This document shows positions 7,588 through 15,387 of a stretch of DNA of 34,154 bases, piece after piece. A program made the position numbers and the translations under genes. The first letter of the stretch is position 1. Each line of letters starts with the position of its first letter. The notes under the pieces are model-generated. The model worked only from the letters and a program-made list of their open reading frames with translations, did not search any database and had not been told where the DNA came from. Origin of the DNA: Paracoccaceae bacterium (GTDB lineage: Bacteria > Pseudomonadota > Alphaproteobacteria > Rhodobacterales > Rhodobacteraceae); contig PAQV01000065.1 of the NCBI GenBank assembly GCA_002709405.1, positions 1 through 34,154 of the forward strand. The letters are read 5' to 3'.

Positions 7588-8409
7588 TTGCTGCGCATTG
7601 ACAAACTGACCAAGACTTTCGGCCGGAATACCGCCGTGGACGCTGCCACGCTGGACGTGGACAAGCCGGCGATGATCGGCATCATTGGCCGGTCCGGGGC
7701 CGGGAAATCGACCTTGTTGCGGATGATCAACAGGCTGGCAGATGCCAGCGAGGGGTCCATCACCTTCGAGGGCCGCGAGATCACCGCCCTGACAGGGGCC
7801 GAAAAACGGGCCTGGCAATCCGAATGCGCCATGATCTTTCAGCAATTCAACCTGGTGCCGCGTCTCGACGTTGTCTCGAACGTTTTGCACGGCACGTTGA
7901 ACAAGCGGTCGACCCTGGCCACGATGTTCAACCTCTATCCCACCGCCGATATCCATCGCGCGATCGAGATCCTCGACCGGCTGGGCATTGCCGAGCACGC
8001 GCCCAAGCGGGCCGAGGCCCTGTCCGGCGGGCAGCAACAACGCGTGGCCATCGCCCGGGCCCTGATGCAGGATCCGCGCATCATCCTGGCGGATGAACCG
8101 ATTGCCTCGCTTGATCCGATGAACGCCCAGACCGTGATGGAGGCCCTGCGCCGCATTCACGAGGAAGACGGGCGCACCGTCATCTGCAACCTGCACACGC
8201 TGGACACCGCGCGCCGCTATTGCGACCGCGTTGTCGGCATGCGGGCCGGCCGCATCGTGTTCGACGGCTTGCCGGACCAGCTGACCACGGGCGTCGCCCG
8301 CGAGATCTATGGCGCGGACGCCAGTTTCTCGGAAGCGGCCACCTCGACCGAGATCGGCACGCTCGACCGGACCGAGGCCGCGCGCCGCGAAGCCGAAGCC
8401 TACGTCTGA
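7588..8409 (+). CDS. phnC: Phosphonate ABC transporter ATP-binding protein PhnC
   Basis: This 273-residue ATPase powers phosphonate import through the PhnE permeases. It shows the Walker A motif GRSGAGKST (about residue 34), a Q-loop segment [13 protein letters not shown], the ABC signature [13 protein letters not shown], and Walker [13 protein letters not shown] followed by the switch histidine in CNLHTLD. The TTG at 7588 is chosen because GGAG at 7577-7580 stands seven bases upstream and the protein then begins at the normal PhnC N-terminus ([11 protein letters not shown]). An upstream GTG or ATG would add a long unrelated leader. The gene heads the phnCDEE operon behind a Pho-box-like site, so induction by phosphate limitation is likely. 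Confidence 0.95.
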   Translation: MLRIDKLTKTFGRNTAVDAATLDVDKPAMIGIIGRSGAGKSTLLRMINRLADASEGSITFEGREITALTGAEKRAWQSECAMIFQQFNLVPRLDVVSNVLHGTLNKRSTLATMFNLYPTADIHRAIEILDRLGIAEHAPKRAEALSGGQQQRVAIARALMQDPRIILADEPIASLDPMNAQTVMEALRRIHEEDGRTVICNLHTLDTARRYCDRVVGMRAGRIVFDGLPDQLTTGVAREIYGADASFSEAATSTEIGTLDRTEAARREAEAYV

Positions 8410-8479
8410 TCCCCTTCATCACCGCGCCGGGCACCACGCGACCGAACCGGGCGGACTTTAACCAGAGGACCCTGAAAAG

Positions 8480-9382
8480 ATGAAAAAAATGCTTGCTGCC
8501 GTCGTGGCGACCACGGCCCTGACCGCTCCGGCTTTCGCCCAGGAGATCGAGGAATTCCGCATCGGCATCCTGGGTGGCGAGAACGCCCAGGACCGGCTGA
8601 ACAACAACCAGTGCCTGGCCGATTATGCCTCGGAAGAGCTGGGCGTGCCGGTCAAGCTGTTCGCCCCTGCCGACTATAACGGCGTCATCCAGGGCCTGCT
8701 GGGCGGCACCATCGACATGGCCTGGCTGGGCGCGTCGGGCTATGCCAAGACCTACCTGACCGACCCCGAGGCCGTCGAGCCGGTGCTGGTCAAGGTCAAC
8801 ACCGACGGCTCCTACGGCTATCATTCGATCGGGTTCGCCCGCGCCGACAGCGGCATCACCTCGCTGGAAGAAATGGAAGGCAAGGTCTTCGGCTTCGGCG
8901 ATCCCAACTCGACCAGCGGCTACCTGATCCCCTCGATCGAGATCCCGATGGCCACCGGCGCCACCATGGACTCGGGCGACTATTTCGGTGAGGTCAAGTT
9001 CACCGGCGGTCACGAGCAGACCATCGTTGCCGTGTTCAACGGCGACATCGACGGCGGTGTGACCTGGGCCGACGGCCTGGGCGAGTGGGAAGACGGCTAT
9101 AATTCGGGCGCCCTGCGCAAGGCCGTCGACGCCGGCCTGATCGACATGAACGAGCTGGTCCAGATCTGGAAATCGAAGCCGATCCCGGAAGGCCCGGTCG
9201 TCCTGCGCAAGGCCCTGCCGGCTGATGCCAAGGAAAAGATGACCGCCCTGATGGCCGGCCTGAAGGACAAGGACGAAGACTGCTTCTACGGCGTTGCCGC
9301 CGGCGAGGCGCTTGGCTTCCAGCCGATCGGCCACGATGCCTACGAGATCATCATCGAAGCCCGCAAGTCCGTGGGCGGCTGA
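8480..9382 (+). CDS. phnD: Phosphonate ABC transporter periplasmic binding protein PhnD
   Basis: The 300-residue protein is the periplasmic phosphonate-binding component. A clear signal peptide (MKKMLAAVVATTALTAPAFA, cleavage after AFA near residue 20) precedes the mature domain. The sequence has the PhnD-like features FRIGILGGENAQDR at the start, DMAWLGASGYAKTYL near residue 75-90, and FGFGDPNSTSGYLIP, where the Ser/Thr cluster would bind the phosphonate head. Two mature-domain cysteines, in NNQCLAD and DEDCFYG, could form a disulfide. The gene lies 70 bases after phnC and is followed by a terminator-like hairpin, which probably allows higher expression of this component than of the permeases downstream. 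The exact phosphonate ligand cannot be read from the sequence. Confidence 0.95.
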   Translation: MKKMLAAVVATTALTAPAFAQEIEEFRIGILGGENAQDRLNNNQCLADYASEELGVPVKLFAPADYNGVIQGLLGGTIDMAWLGASGYAKTYLTDPEAVEPVLVKVNTDGSYGYHSIGFARADSGITSLEEMEGKVFGFGDPNSTSGYLIPSIEIPMATGATMDSGDYFGEVKFTGGHEQTIVAVFNGDIDGGVTWADGLGEWEDGYNSGALRKAVDAGLIDMNELVQIWKSKPIPEGPVVLRKALPADAKEKMTALMAGLKDKDEDCFYGVAAGEALGFQPIGHDAYEIIIEARKSVGG

Positions 9383-9400
9383 CGCGATTAACGAGTACCG

Positions 9401-9429
9401 CGGGGTCCGGTTCGCCGGGCCCCGTTTTT
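9401..9429 (+). terminator. Intrinsic terminator-like hairpin between phnD and phnE
   Basis: CGGGGTCCGG (9401-9410) and CCGGGCCCCG (9415-9424) form a ten-bp stem with one T-G pair and a TTCG tetraloop, followed by TTTTT. It has all the features of a Rho-independent terminator, yet it lies inside the phnCDEE operon. Partial termination would give more phnD than phnE mRNA. Confidence 0.8.
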
Positions 9430-9466
9430 CTGTGCCCGCCACAGACCCCGAACGAGGATCCCTTCC

Positions 9467-10345
9467 ATGGCAGACACGACGGCCGGTCCCGGCCCTGATG
9501 CGCGCGTCAACACGATCCAGGCCGACTACATGGCCATGGCACAGCGCCGCCGGCTTTACAGTTTCGTCATGCTGTTCATCTTCGTGGCGCTCATGGCCGC
9601 GGGGTTCCGCACGGCGGATGCGCGCAATGCCGGCGGCTTCTTTGACGGGCTGCACCGGATCTTCGACTATCCCAAGGAAGTGCTGGGCGAGGCGGCCCAG
9701 AACCTGACGGCCCTGCCCGGATATTTCGTTCAATACCTCCCCTCCCTGGTCGAGACCCTGAACATCGCCGCCGCCTCTACCCTGATCGGGTTGCTGGGCG
9801 GCACCCTGCTGTCGCTGCTGTCGACCCGTGGCCTGGCCCCGTGGCCCGCCCTGATCCCCGTCTTCCGCCGGTTCATGGACATCTGCCGGGCCATCCCGGA
9901 AATCGTCATCGCCCTTGTCCTGATCTTCGTGCTGGGCGGAGGCCCGGTCCCGGCGATGATCGCCATTGCCATCCATACCTCGGGCGCGCTTGGCAAGCTG
10001 TTCTCGGAGGTCAACGAAAACGTGTCGCTGAAACCGGTCGAGGGCCTGGCCTCGGTCGGCGCGACCTGGGCGCAGCGCATGTACCTGGGCGTGATCCCCC
10101 AGGTCGGCCCGAATTATGTCAGCTATGCCCTGCTGCGCTTTGAGATCAACATCCGGGCCTCGGCCATCCTGGGGTTCGTCGGGGCAGGCGGCATCGGCTA
10201 CGAGCTGAAGAACACCATTTCCTGGGGGCAGGGGCGCTATGATCAGGCCACCGCGATCTTCCTGCTGCTGTTCCTGACCATCGTCGTGGTCGACCAATTG
10301 TCCGGTGTGCTGCGCGACCGGCTGACCCATGGGACCTCTGCATGA
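9467..10345 (+). CDS. phnE: Phosphonate ABC transporter permease PhnE (first copy)
   Basis: The 292-residue inner-membrane protein is a phosphonate permease of the PhnE family. Membrane segments are visible at about residues 28-48, 85-110, 133-158 and 262-282. The permease EAA loop region reads ASVGATWAQRMYLGVIPQV, followed by the PhnE-typical RFEINIRASAILGFVGAGG segment. It is expected to form a heterodimer with the second PhnE encoded directly downstream, whose start overlaps its stop by four bases (ATGA). The ATG at 9467 is preceded by GAGGAT about nine bases upstream. The assignment is firm; whether this copy alone can form a channel is not known. Confidence 0.94.
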   Translation: MADTTAGPGPDARVNTIQADYMAMAQRRRLYSFVMLFIFVALMAAGFRTADARNAGGFFDGLHRIFDYPKEVLGEAAQNLTALPGYFVQYLPSLVETLNIAAASTLIGLLGGTLLSLLSTRGLAPWPALIPVFRRFMDICRAIPEIVIALVLIFVLGGGPVPAMIAIAIHTSGALGKLFSEVNENVSLKPVEGLASVGATWAQRMYLGVIPQVGPNYVSYALLRFEINIRASAILGFVGAGGIGYELKNTISWGQGRYDQATAIFLLLFLTIVVVDQLSGVLRDRLTHGTSA

Positions 10346-11670
10346 GCACCTTTGCCACCAACCTGGACACGAGCGACCTGAAGGATCGGGCCGACCACCT
10401 GTTCCGCCGCAAGCGGCTGATGAACTTCGGCCTGCCGGCCCTGGTGCTGGTCTACCTGGTCTATGTCTTCTTTGCCTTCGACGTGCCGGGGCTGGCGCAG
10501 CGGGCCAGCATGGACAAGGCCCAGACCCTGGTGTCGGACAGCTACAGCTACAAGACCCATGTCACCCGCGACAACCGGTCCGGAGAGATATCCGTGGCCA
10601 TCGAAGGCGAGCGCAAGGGCAGCTACGCCGAAGGCACCGGGCCGTCCTGGGTGGCGCTCGGGCCTGAAACGGTGGTCGACCTGGAGGATGGCTACCTGGT
10701 CACCTTCGGGGCCGACAACTTCGTCAGCTTCCAGATCCCCGGCTATGGCCTTGTCACCGCCCAGCCGACCCGGTCGGGCGGGGTGAACCCGGTCTTCCCG
10801 GACGGTGACCTGCCCGACTGGATCTCGTCGTCGAAGAACCGGCTGGATATCCAGACCGAGGCCGGCCGCCTGACCGTCACCCGCAACCGGACCGAAGTCT
10901 TCCGCTATTTCTTCGGCTGGGAGCTGTTCTTCTTCACGCTCGACAGCCCCTACCACGGCACCAAGCCGGGCGAATTGATGGGCCTGGCCTTTGCCGGCGA
11001 GGCCGGGGCGATCTGGAGCGATTTCTGGAACAACGCCATGTGGCGCCACAAGGACGTGGCCTGGGCGATCTGTGAAACCATCCTGATGGCCGTCCTGGGC
11101 ACCTTCGGCGCGGCCATCGTTGCCCTGCCGCTGGCCTTCTTGGCGGCCCGGAACTTCTCTCTGCTGATGCCCGTGCGCTTTGCCGTGCGCAGGGTGTTCG
11201 ATTTCCTGCGCGGGGTCGATGCGCTGATCTGGACGATCATCCTGGCCCGGGCGTTCGGGCCGGGGCCGCTGACCGGTTCCCTGGCGATCCTGCTGACCGA
11301 CACGGGCACCTTCGGCAAGATCTTCTCGGAGGCGCTGGAAAACGTCGACGACAAGCAGATCGAGGGCGTGTCCTCGACCGGGGCCAAGCCGCTGCAGCGC
11401 TATCGTTTCGGCGTTATTCCCCAGATCACACCGGTTCTGCTGTCCCAGCTGCTGTATTTCCTTGAATCCAACACGCGCAGCGCCACGATCATCGGGGCGA
11501 TCACCGGCGGCGGCATCGGCCTGATGCTGACCCAGGCGATCATCACGCAGAAGGACTGGGAAGAAGTGGCCTATTACATCGTTCTCATCGTGCTGATGGT
11601 CATGCTGATGGACTGGGCCTCGGGCTGGCTGCGGAAAAAGCTGATCTCCGGCGACGAGAGCGGCCATTGA
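10342..11670 (+). CDS. phnE: Phosphonate ABC transporter permease PhnE (second copy, with large N-terminal insertion)
   Basis: The 442-residue protein carries the PhnE permease core in its C-terminal half, with the EAA-like segment SSTGAKPLQRYRFGVIPQI and the family motif LESNTRSATIIGAITGGG. Compared with the usual 260-290 residues, it has about 150 extra residues between a first membrane segment (about 32-50) and the next (about 245-265). This insertion is rich in predicted beta strands and polar residues (for example SYSYKTHVTRDNRSGEISVA), and its placement after one helix suggests a periplasmic domain. Long PhnE variants are known in alphaproteobacteria, but the role of the extra domain is not established as far as I know. 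The gene overlaps both neighbours by three or four bases. Confidence 0.92.
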   Translation: MSTFATNLDTSDLKDRADHLFRRKRLMNFGLPALVLVYLVYVFFAFDVPGLAQRASMDKAQTLVSDSYSYKTHVTRDNRSGEISVAIEGERKGSYAEGTGPSWVALGPETVVDLEDGYLVTFGADNFVSFQIPGYGLVTAQPTRSGGVNPVFPDGDLPDWISSSKNRLDIQTEAGRLTVTRNRTEVFRYFFGWELFFFTLDSPYHGTKPGELMGLAFAGEAGAIWSDFWNNAMWRHKDVAWAICETILMAVLGTFGAAIVALPLAFLAARNFSLLMPVRFAVRRVFDFLRGVDALIWTIILARAFGPGPLTGSLAILLTDTGTFGKIFSEALENVDDKQIEGVSSTGAKPLQRYRFGVIPQITPVLLSQLLYFLESNTRSATIIGAITGGGIGLMLTQAIITQKDWEEVAYYIVLIVLMVMLMDWASGWLRKKLISGDESGH

Positions 11671-12287
11671 CCAAGCGCCTGTCCGCTTCTGAGCCACTGA
11701 TCCACGACGATTGCGCGGTCGTGCAATCGACATTCGGCGCCTGGGTCGAAATCGGCGCGGGCAGCCGGGTGATGAATGTCGACATGGGAGATTACTCCTA
11801 TTGCGACCGCATGTGCGACCTGGCCAATGCGAAGGTGGGCAAGTTCGCCAACATCGCCAGCTTCGTGCGGGTGGGGGCGACGGATCACCCGCTGGACAAG
11901 GCCTCGCTGCATCATTTCCTGTACCGGTCCGCCGATTACTGGCCGGATGTCGACCATGACGCCGACTGGTTCGCCCACCGCGCGTCCCGCACCGCCAGCA
12001 TCGGCCATGACACCTGGATCGGCCACAATGCCCAGGTGAAGCCCCAGATCACGATCGGAGACGGGGCCGTCGTCGCATCCGGAGCCGTGGTGACAAGGGA
12101 CGTGGCCCCCTACACGATCGTCGCGGGCGTTCCGGCCAAGCCGGTGCGCCGCCGCTTGCCCGAAGACCTGGCCGACCGCCTGATGGCGCTGGCCTGGTGG
12201 AACTGGGACCATGCCACCCTGCGGATCGCCCTGCCGGATTTCAGGACCCTCTCCGCCGAAGCCTTCCTGGAAAAACACGACGGCTGA
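11667..12287 (+). CDS. Hexapeptide-repeat transferase of phosphonate operons
   Basis: The 206-residue protein is a left-handed beta-helix acyltransferase-like enzyme resembling CatB-type xenobiotic acetyltransferases. Hexapeptide repeats are visible at about residues 10-60 (VEIGAGSRVMNV, KVGKFANIAS) and 110-155 (SIGHDTWIGHNAQV, TIGDGAVVASGAVVTRDV), ending in the typical AGVPAKPVRRR segment. A member of this family accompanies C-P lyase genes in many alphaproteobacteria and is annotated there as a phosphonate metabolism protein. Acetylation of an aminophosphonate, analogous to PhnO, is a plausible but untested role. The start is a TTG whose last bases overlap the phnE TGA. The catalytic His is probably the one in GATDHPLDK (about residue 72). 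Confidence 0.85.
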   Translation: MTKRLSASEPLIHDDCAVVQSTFGAWVEIGAGSRVMNVDMGDYSYCDRMCDLANAKVGKFANIASFVRVGATDHPLDKASLHHFLYRSADYWPDVDHDADWFAHRASRTASIGHDTWIGHNAQVKPQITIGDGAVVASGAVVTRDVAPYTIVAGVPAKPVRRRLPEDLADRLMALAWWNWDHATLRIALPDFRTLSAEAFLEKHDG

Positions 12288-12360
12288 AGACGCCCCGGCA
12301 GCGCTCCCACCCTGTCGACCTCTCGCTGGCGACACCCGTGCCACACGCCCACCCCGCGCC

Positions 12361-12407
12361 GCCGGGGCGCCTCCATCCTGCTTCTTTCTCTTCAAAAATA
12401 CCCCGGC
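12361..12407. repeat. Dispersed repeat, copy B, bracketed by an inverted repeat
   Basis: The core GCTTCTTTCTCTTCAAAAAT (from 12380) followed by ACCCCGG is shared with the copies at 7415 and 34092. It lies between GCCGGGG (12361-12367) and CCCCGGC (12401-12407), a perfect 7-bp inverted repeat. The element sits in the 152-bp gap between two convergent genes and may serve as a bidirectional transcription stop. The short-hairpin modules of the other copies are absent. Confidence 0.6.
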
Positions 12408-12439
12408 CCGACGTCGCCGCCCGCACCAGCGTCCGGCAA

Positions 12440-13150
12440 TCAGTCCTCGCCGACCGTCAGCGTCACCCGGTCCCCGGCAAACCACGTCCGCCCGAATTCG
12501 ACCGGCACCCCGTCCGGATCGGCATTGATGCTGACCGTCCGCAGGATCGGCGCACCTTCCGCGATCTGCAAATGCAGCGCATGCGTGGCCGTGGCCTCCT
12601 TGGCCGTGATCCGTGTCGACACCCGCGTGTAATCGGGCACCCCGCAGGCCGCCAGCGCCTGGGTCACCGACGCCGTTTCCTCCAGCGCTGCCGGTAGATC
12701 GGGAAAGCGCGCGGCCGGGAAGATCGACTGGAACACCGCCACGGGCTGGCCATCCGCCAGCGACAACCCGTCGTAGACATGCACCGCCGCGCCCGGCTCG
12801 ATCTGCAGCGCCTGGGCCTCGTCGGCCCCTGCCGCCTGGCTGGTCAGCGACAGCACCTGCTTGCCCGGCGTCCGCCCGCTGGCCTCGATGTTCTGATGAA
12901 ACCGCACCCGCCGCCCGATCGCGTAATCGGTCGGTGTCGCCGCCACGAACACCCCCGACCCGCGCCGCGAATGCACCAGCCCGTCTTCCGCCATGGCCCC
13001 CAGCGCCCGGCGCACCGTATGCCGGTTGACCCCGAAGCGCCCGGCCAGTTGCGCTTCGGTCGGCAGCCGGTCGCCTGTCGAAAACCGGCCCTCGGCGATA
13101 TCTGCCGTCAGCGATCGCTTGATCGTCTGCCAGATCGGTGTGCGCGCCAC
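12440..13150 (-). CDS. phnF: GntR-family (HutC subfamily) transcriptional regulator PhnF
   Basis: The 236-residue protein has an N-terminal winged helix-turn-helix (about residues 10-75, with the typical DRLPTEAQLAGRFGVNRHTV segment) and a C-terminal UTRA ligand-binding domain (about 95-230). It is the PhnF-type regulator usually found beside C-P lyase genes, where it is thought to repress them. The start is a GTG at 13150, supported by GGAGG seven bases upstream. It is transcribed divergently from phnG across a 114-bp gap containing a tandem TTGTATAG element, a likely binding site, and a Pho-box-like sequence. It is convergent with the hexapeptide transferase gene. The inducer is not apparent from the sequence. 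Confidence 0.93.
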   Translation of the reverse strand: MARTPIWQTIKRSLTADIAEGRFSTGDRLPTEAQLAGRFGVNRHTVRRALGAMAEDGLVHSRRGSGVFVAATPTDYAIGRRVRFHQNIEASGRTPGKQVLSLTSQAAGADEAQALQIEPGAAVHVYDGLSLADGQPVAVFQSIFPAARFPDLPAALEETASVTQALAACGVPDYTRVSTRITAKEATATHALHLQIAEGAPILRTVSINADPDGVPVEFGRTWFAGDRVTLTVGED

Positions 13151-13163
13151 GCTTTCGCCTCCG

Positions 13164-13181
13164 CTGTCATGAAACTTTCAA
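13164..13181 (+). promoter_or_regulatory. Pho-box-like sequence in the phnF/phnG divergent promoter
   Basis: CTGTCAT-GAAA-CTTTCAA matches the PhoB consensus heptamer perfectly in the first half and at 5 of 7 positions in the second, with the expected four-base spacing. The element before phnC at 7506-7523 has the same layout, so the two probably share PhoB control. Confidence 0.65.
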
Positions 13182-13221
13182 TTCTTTCTGTTTGCGACTC
13201 CCGCCCGGGATGTCTATTATT

Positions 13222-13237
13222 TGTATAGTTGTATAGT
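13222..13237. promoter_or_regulatory. Tandem direct repeat TTGTATAG x2, candidate PhnF operator
   Basis: Two exact, adjacent copies of TTGTATAG lie 28 bases upstream of the phnG start and about 72 bases from the phnF start. HutC-subfamily GntR proteins often recognise TTGTATA-type half sites. Both copies include TATAGT, so the element may overlap the phnG -10 box, and binding would block transcription. Confidence 0.5.
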
Positions 13238-13264
13238 ATCATCCAACAACCGGGCAAGGACAAT

Positions 13265-13723
13265 ATGGCCGACGAGACCACCGACACCGAGCGCCGCAAG
13301 GCGTGGATGAGCCTTCTGGCCAAGGCGCCGGAGGCCGATCTTCTTGACCTCTGGCGCGCCTATGGGACGGCGCCCGCCTTCGATTGGCTGCGCGCGCCCG
13401 AAGCTGGGGGCGTCATGGTTCGCGGCCGGCTAGGTGGCACCGGAGCCCCGTTCAACCTTGGCGAAATGACCGTGACCCGCTGTTCCCTGTCGCTGCAGGA
13501 CGGCACCGTCGGGCATGCCTATGTCCAGGGCCGGTCCAAGCCCAAGGCCGAGGCCGCCGCCCTGATCGACGCCCTGATGCAGACCGGGGCCGCGGCCGAG
13601 ATCCAGGGGCGCATCCTCGCCCCCCTCGGCAACCTCATGGCCGACCGCACAAAGACCCGCGCCGCCAAGGCCGCGGCCACCAAGGTCGACTTCTTCACCA
13701 TGGTCCGGGGAGACAACGCATGA
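13265..13723 (+). CDS. phnG: C-P lyase core subunit PhnG
   Basis: The 152-residue protein is the PhnG subunit of the phosphonate C-P lyase core complex (PhnGHIJ), which works with PhnI in forming the ribose-triphosphate phosphonate from ATP and phosphonate. The length matches the family (about 150), and the segments RKAWMSLLAKAP and GEMTVTRCSLSL followed by GHAYVQGRSKPKAEAAALIDA are typical. The ATG at 13265 is chosen because AAGGA lies a few bases upstream and the family start is MADE-like; an ATG 36 bases upstream lies within the tandem operator region. The stop overlaps the phnH start by four bases (ATGA). Confidence 0.94.
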   Translation: MADETTDTERRKAWMSLLAKAPEADLLDLWRAYGTAPAFDWLRAPEAGGVMVRGRLGGTGAPFNLGEMTVTRCSLSLQDGTVGHAYVQGRSKPKAEAAALIDALMQTGAAAEIQGRILAPLGNLMADRTKTRAAKAAATKVDFFTMVRGDNA

Positions 13724-14292
13724 CCGCCACCGCCGCCCTGACCGGAGGCTTCGCCAACGCGCCCGTCGATGCCGCCCATGCCTTTCGCGCGATCATGACC
13801 GTCATGGCCCGCCCCGGCGAGATCCGCTCCGTCACCCAGGCCACGCCCCCCGCCCCCCTGTCGGTCGCCGCCGGCACCCTGATCCTGACGCTCTGCGATC
13901 CGGAAACCGGCCTGCACCTGGCCGGGGCCTGCGACACGCCGGCCGTGCGTGAGTGGGTCGCCTTCCACACCGGCGCGCCCATCGTCGCACCCGCCGATGC
14001 CGTCTTTGCCGTGGGCTCCTGGGCCGACCTGTCGCCGGTCTCGCAATTCCCCATCGGCACGCCGGAATACCCCGACCGGTCCGCCAGCCTGATCGTGGAA
14101 TGCAACGCGCTGACGGCCTCTGGCGCGGTTCTTGAGGGGCCCGGCATCCGCGACACCGCCCATCTGAGCTTGCCCGAAACCGCGGCCTTTGCCGCCAACC
14201 ATGCGCTCTATCCGCTGGGGCTCGATTTCTTCTTCACCGCCGGGGACCAGGTTGCCGCCTTGCCCCGCAGCACCGCCGTCCGGGAGGGCTGA
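13720..14292 (+). CDS. phnH: C-P lyase core subunit PhnH
   Basis: The 190-residue protein is PhnH, a homodimeric subunit of the C-P lyase core complex needed for phosphonate activation with ATP. Family-typical segments include AHAFRAIMTVMARPGEI near the N-terminus, TLILTLCDPETGLHL near residue 50, and a C-terminal GPGIRDTAHLS followed by PLGLDFFFTAGDQVAALPRS. The length agrees with other PhnH proteins (about 190-200). It overlaps phnG by four bases and is separated from phnI by three, so the subunits are very likely produced together. No unusual residues were noticed. Confidence 0.94.
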   Translation: MTATAALTGGFANAPVDAAHAFRAIMTVMARPGEIRSVTQATPPAPLSVAAGTLILTLCDPETGLHLAGACDTPAVREWVAFHTGAPIVAPADAVFAVGSWADLSPVSQFPIGTPEYPDRSASLIVECNALTASGAVLEGPGIRDTAHLSLPETAAFAANHALYPLGLDFFFTAGDQVAALPRSTAVREG

Positions 14293-14295
14293 GAC

Positions 14296-15387
14296 ATGTA
14301 TGTTGCCGTCAAAGGGGGCGAGCGGGCGATTGACAATGCCCATGCCTGGCTGGCCGAAGAACGGCGCGGAGATCTCTCCGTCGCCGAGATGTCCATTGCC
14401 CAGATCCGCGAACAGCTGTCGCTTGCGGTGAACCGGGTGATGGCCGAGGGCTCGCTCTATGATCCCGACCTGGCCGCCCTGGCCATCAAGCAATCGCGGG
14501 GTGACCTGATCGAGGCGATCTTCCTCATCCGCGCCTACCGGACCACCTTGCCGCGGTTCGGCGCGACGGTGCCGGTCGAGACCGGAGAGATGCGCTGCGA
14601 CCGGCGGATCTCGGCCACGTTCAAGGAAGCGCCGGGTGGGCAGGTGCTGGGTCCGACGTTCGACTACACGCACCGGCTGCTGGATTTCAAGCTGGCGGCC
14701 GAGGGGGAGCCTGCCACGGCCCCGCAATCCGAGGGCCGCACCGACCCCACGCCCCATATCACCGGCTTTCTGCAGGGCGAGGACCTGATCCAGACCGAGC
14801 CGCGCGACGAGACCGAACCGCGTGACATCACCCGGCAGCCGATGTCCTACCCGGCCGACCGGGCGACCCGGGCGCAGGCCCTGGCCCGGGGGGACGAGGG
14901 GTTCGTGCTGTCGCTGGCCTACTCGACCCAGCGCGGCTATGCCAAGAACCACGCCTTCGTGGGCGAATTGCGCATCGGCCTGGTGGACGTGGAAATGGAG
15001 ATCCCCGAGCTGGGCTTTTCCATCGACATCGGCGAGGTCCAGCTGACCGAATGTGAAACGGTCAACCAGTTCGCCGGCTCAAAGACCGAGCCGCCGCAAT
15101 TCACCCGGGGCTACGGGCTGGTCTTCGGCCAGACCGAGCGCAAGGCCATTTCCATGGCGCTGGTCGACCGGGCTTTGCGCTGGGAAGAACTGGGCGAGGA
15201 CTTCAAGGGCGCCCCGGCCCAGGACGAGGAATTCGTGCTGAGCCATTGCGACAACATCCAGGCGACCGGGTTCCTCGAACATATCAAGTTGCCGCATTAC
15301 GTGGATTTCCAGTCGGAACTGGAACTGGTGCGCAAGATGCGCCGCGAGGCGGCCGACAACGCTGCCGCACAGGAGGCCGCGCAATGA
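14296..15387 (+). CDS. phnI: C-P lyase core subunit PhnI
   Basis: The 363-residue protein is PhnI, the nucleosidase-like subunit that, with PhnG and PhnH, replaces the adenine of ATP with the phosphonate to give alpha-D-ribose-1-methylphosphonate-5-triphosphate or its analogue. The N-terminal segment MYVAVKGGERAIDNAHAW and the internal RTTLPRFGATVPVETGEM followed by RRISATFKEAPGGQ are strongly typical. The C-terminal half carries the DNIQATGFLEHIKLPHYVDF segment. The length matches the family (about 354-370). The stop overlaps the phnJ start by four bases. No missing segments are seen. Confidence 0.95.
   Translation: MYVAVKGGERAIDNAHAWLAEERRGDLSVAEMSIAQIREQLSLAVNRVMAEGSLYDPDLAALAIKQSRGDLIEAIFLIRAYRTTLPRFGATVPVETGEMRCDRRISATFKEAPGGQVLGPTFDYTHRLLDFKLAAEGEPATAPQSEGRTDPTPHITGFLQGEDLIQTEPRDETEPRDITRQPMSYPADRATRAQALARGDEGFVLSLAYSTQRGYAKNHAFVGELRIGLVDVEMEIPELGFSIDIGEVQLTECETVNQFAGSKTEPPQFTRGYGLVFGQTERKAISMALVDRALRWEELGEDFKGAPAQDEEFVLSHCDNIQATGFLEHIKLPHYVDFQSELELVRKMRREAADNAAAQEAAQ

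Noticed and set aside
8180-10330. Long open frame antisense to phnC-D-E
   Set aside because: It is the shadow of three well-recognised genes, with Asp/Gln/His-rich repetitive composition and no motifs.
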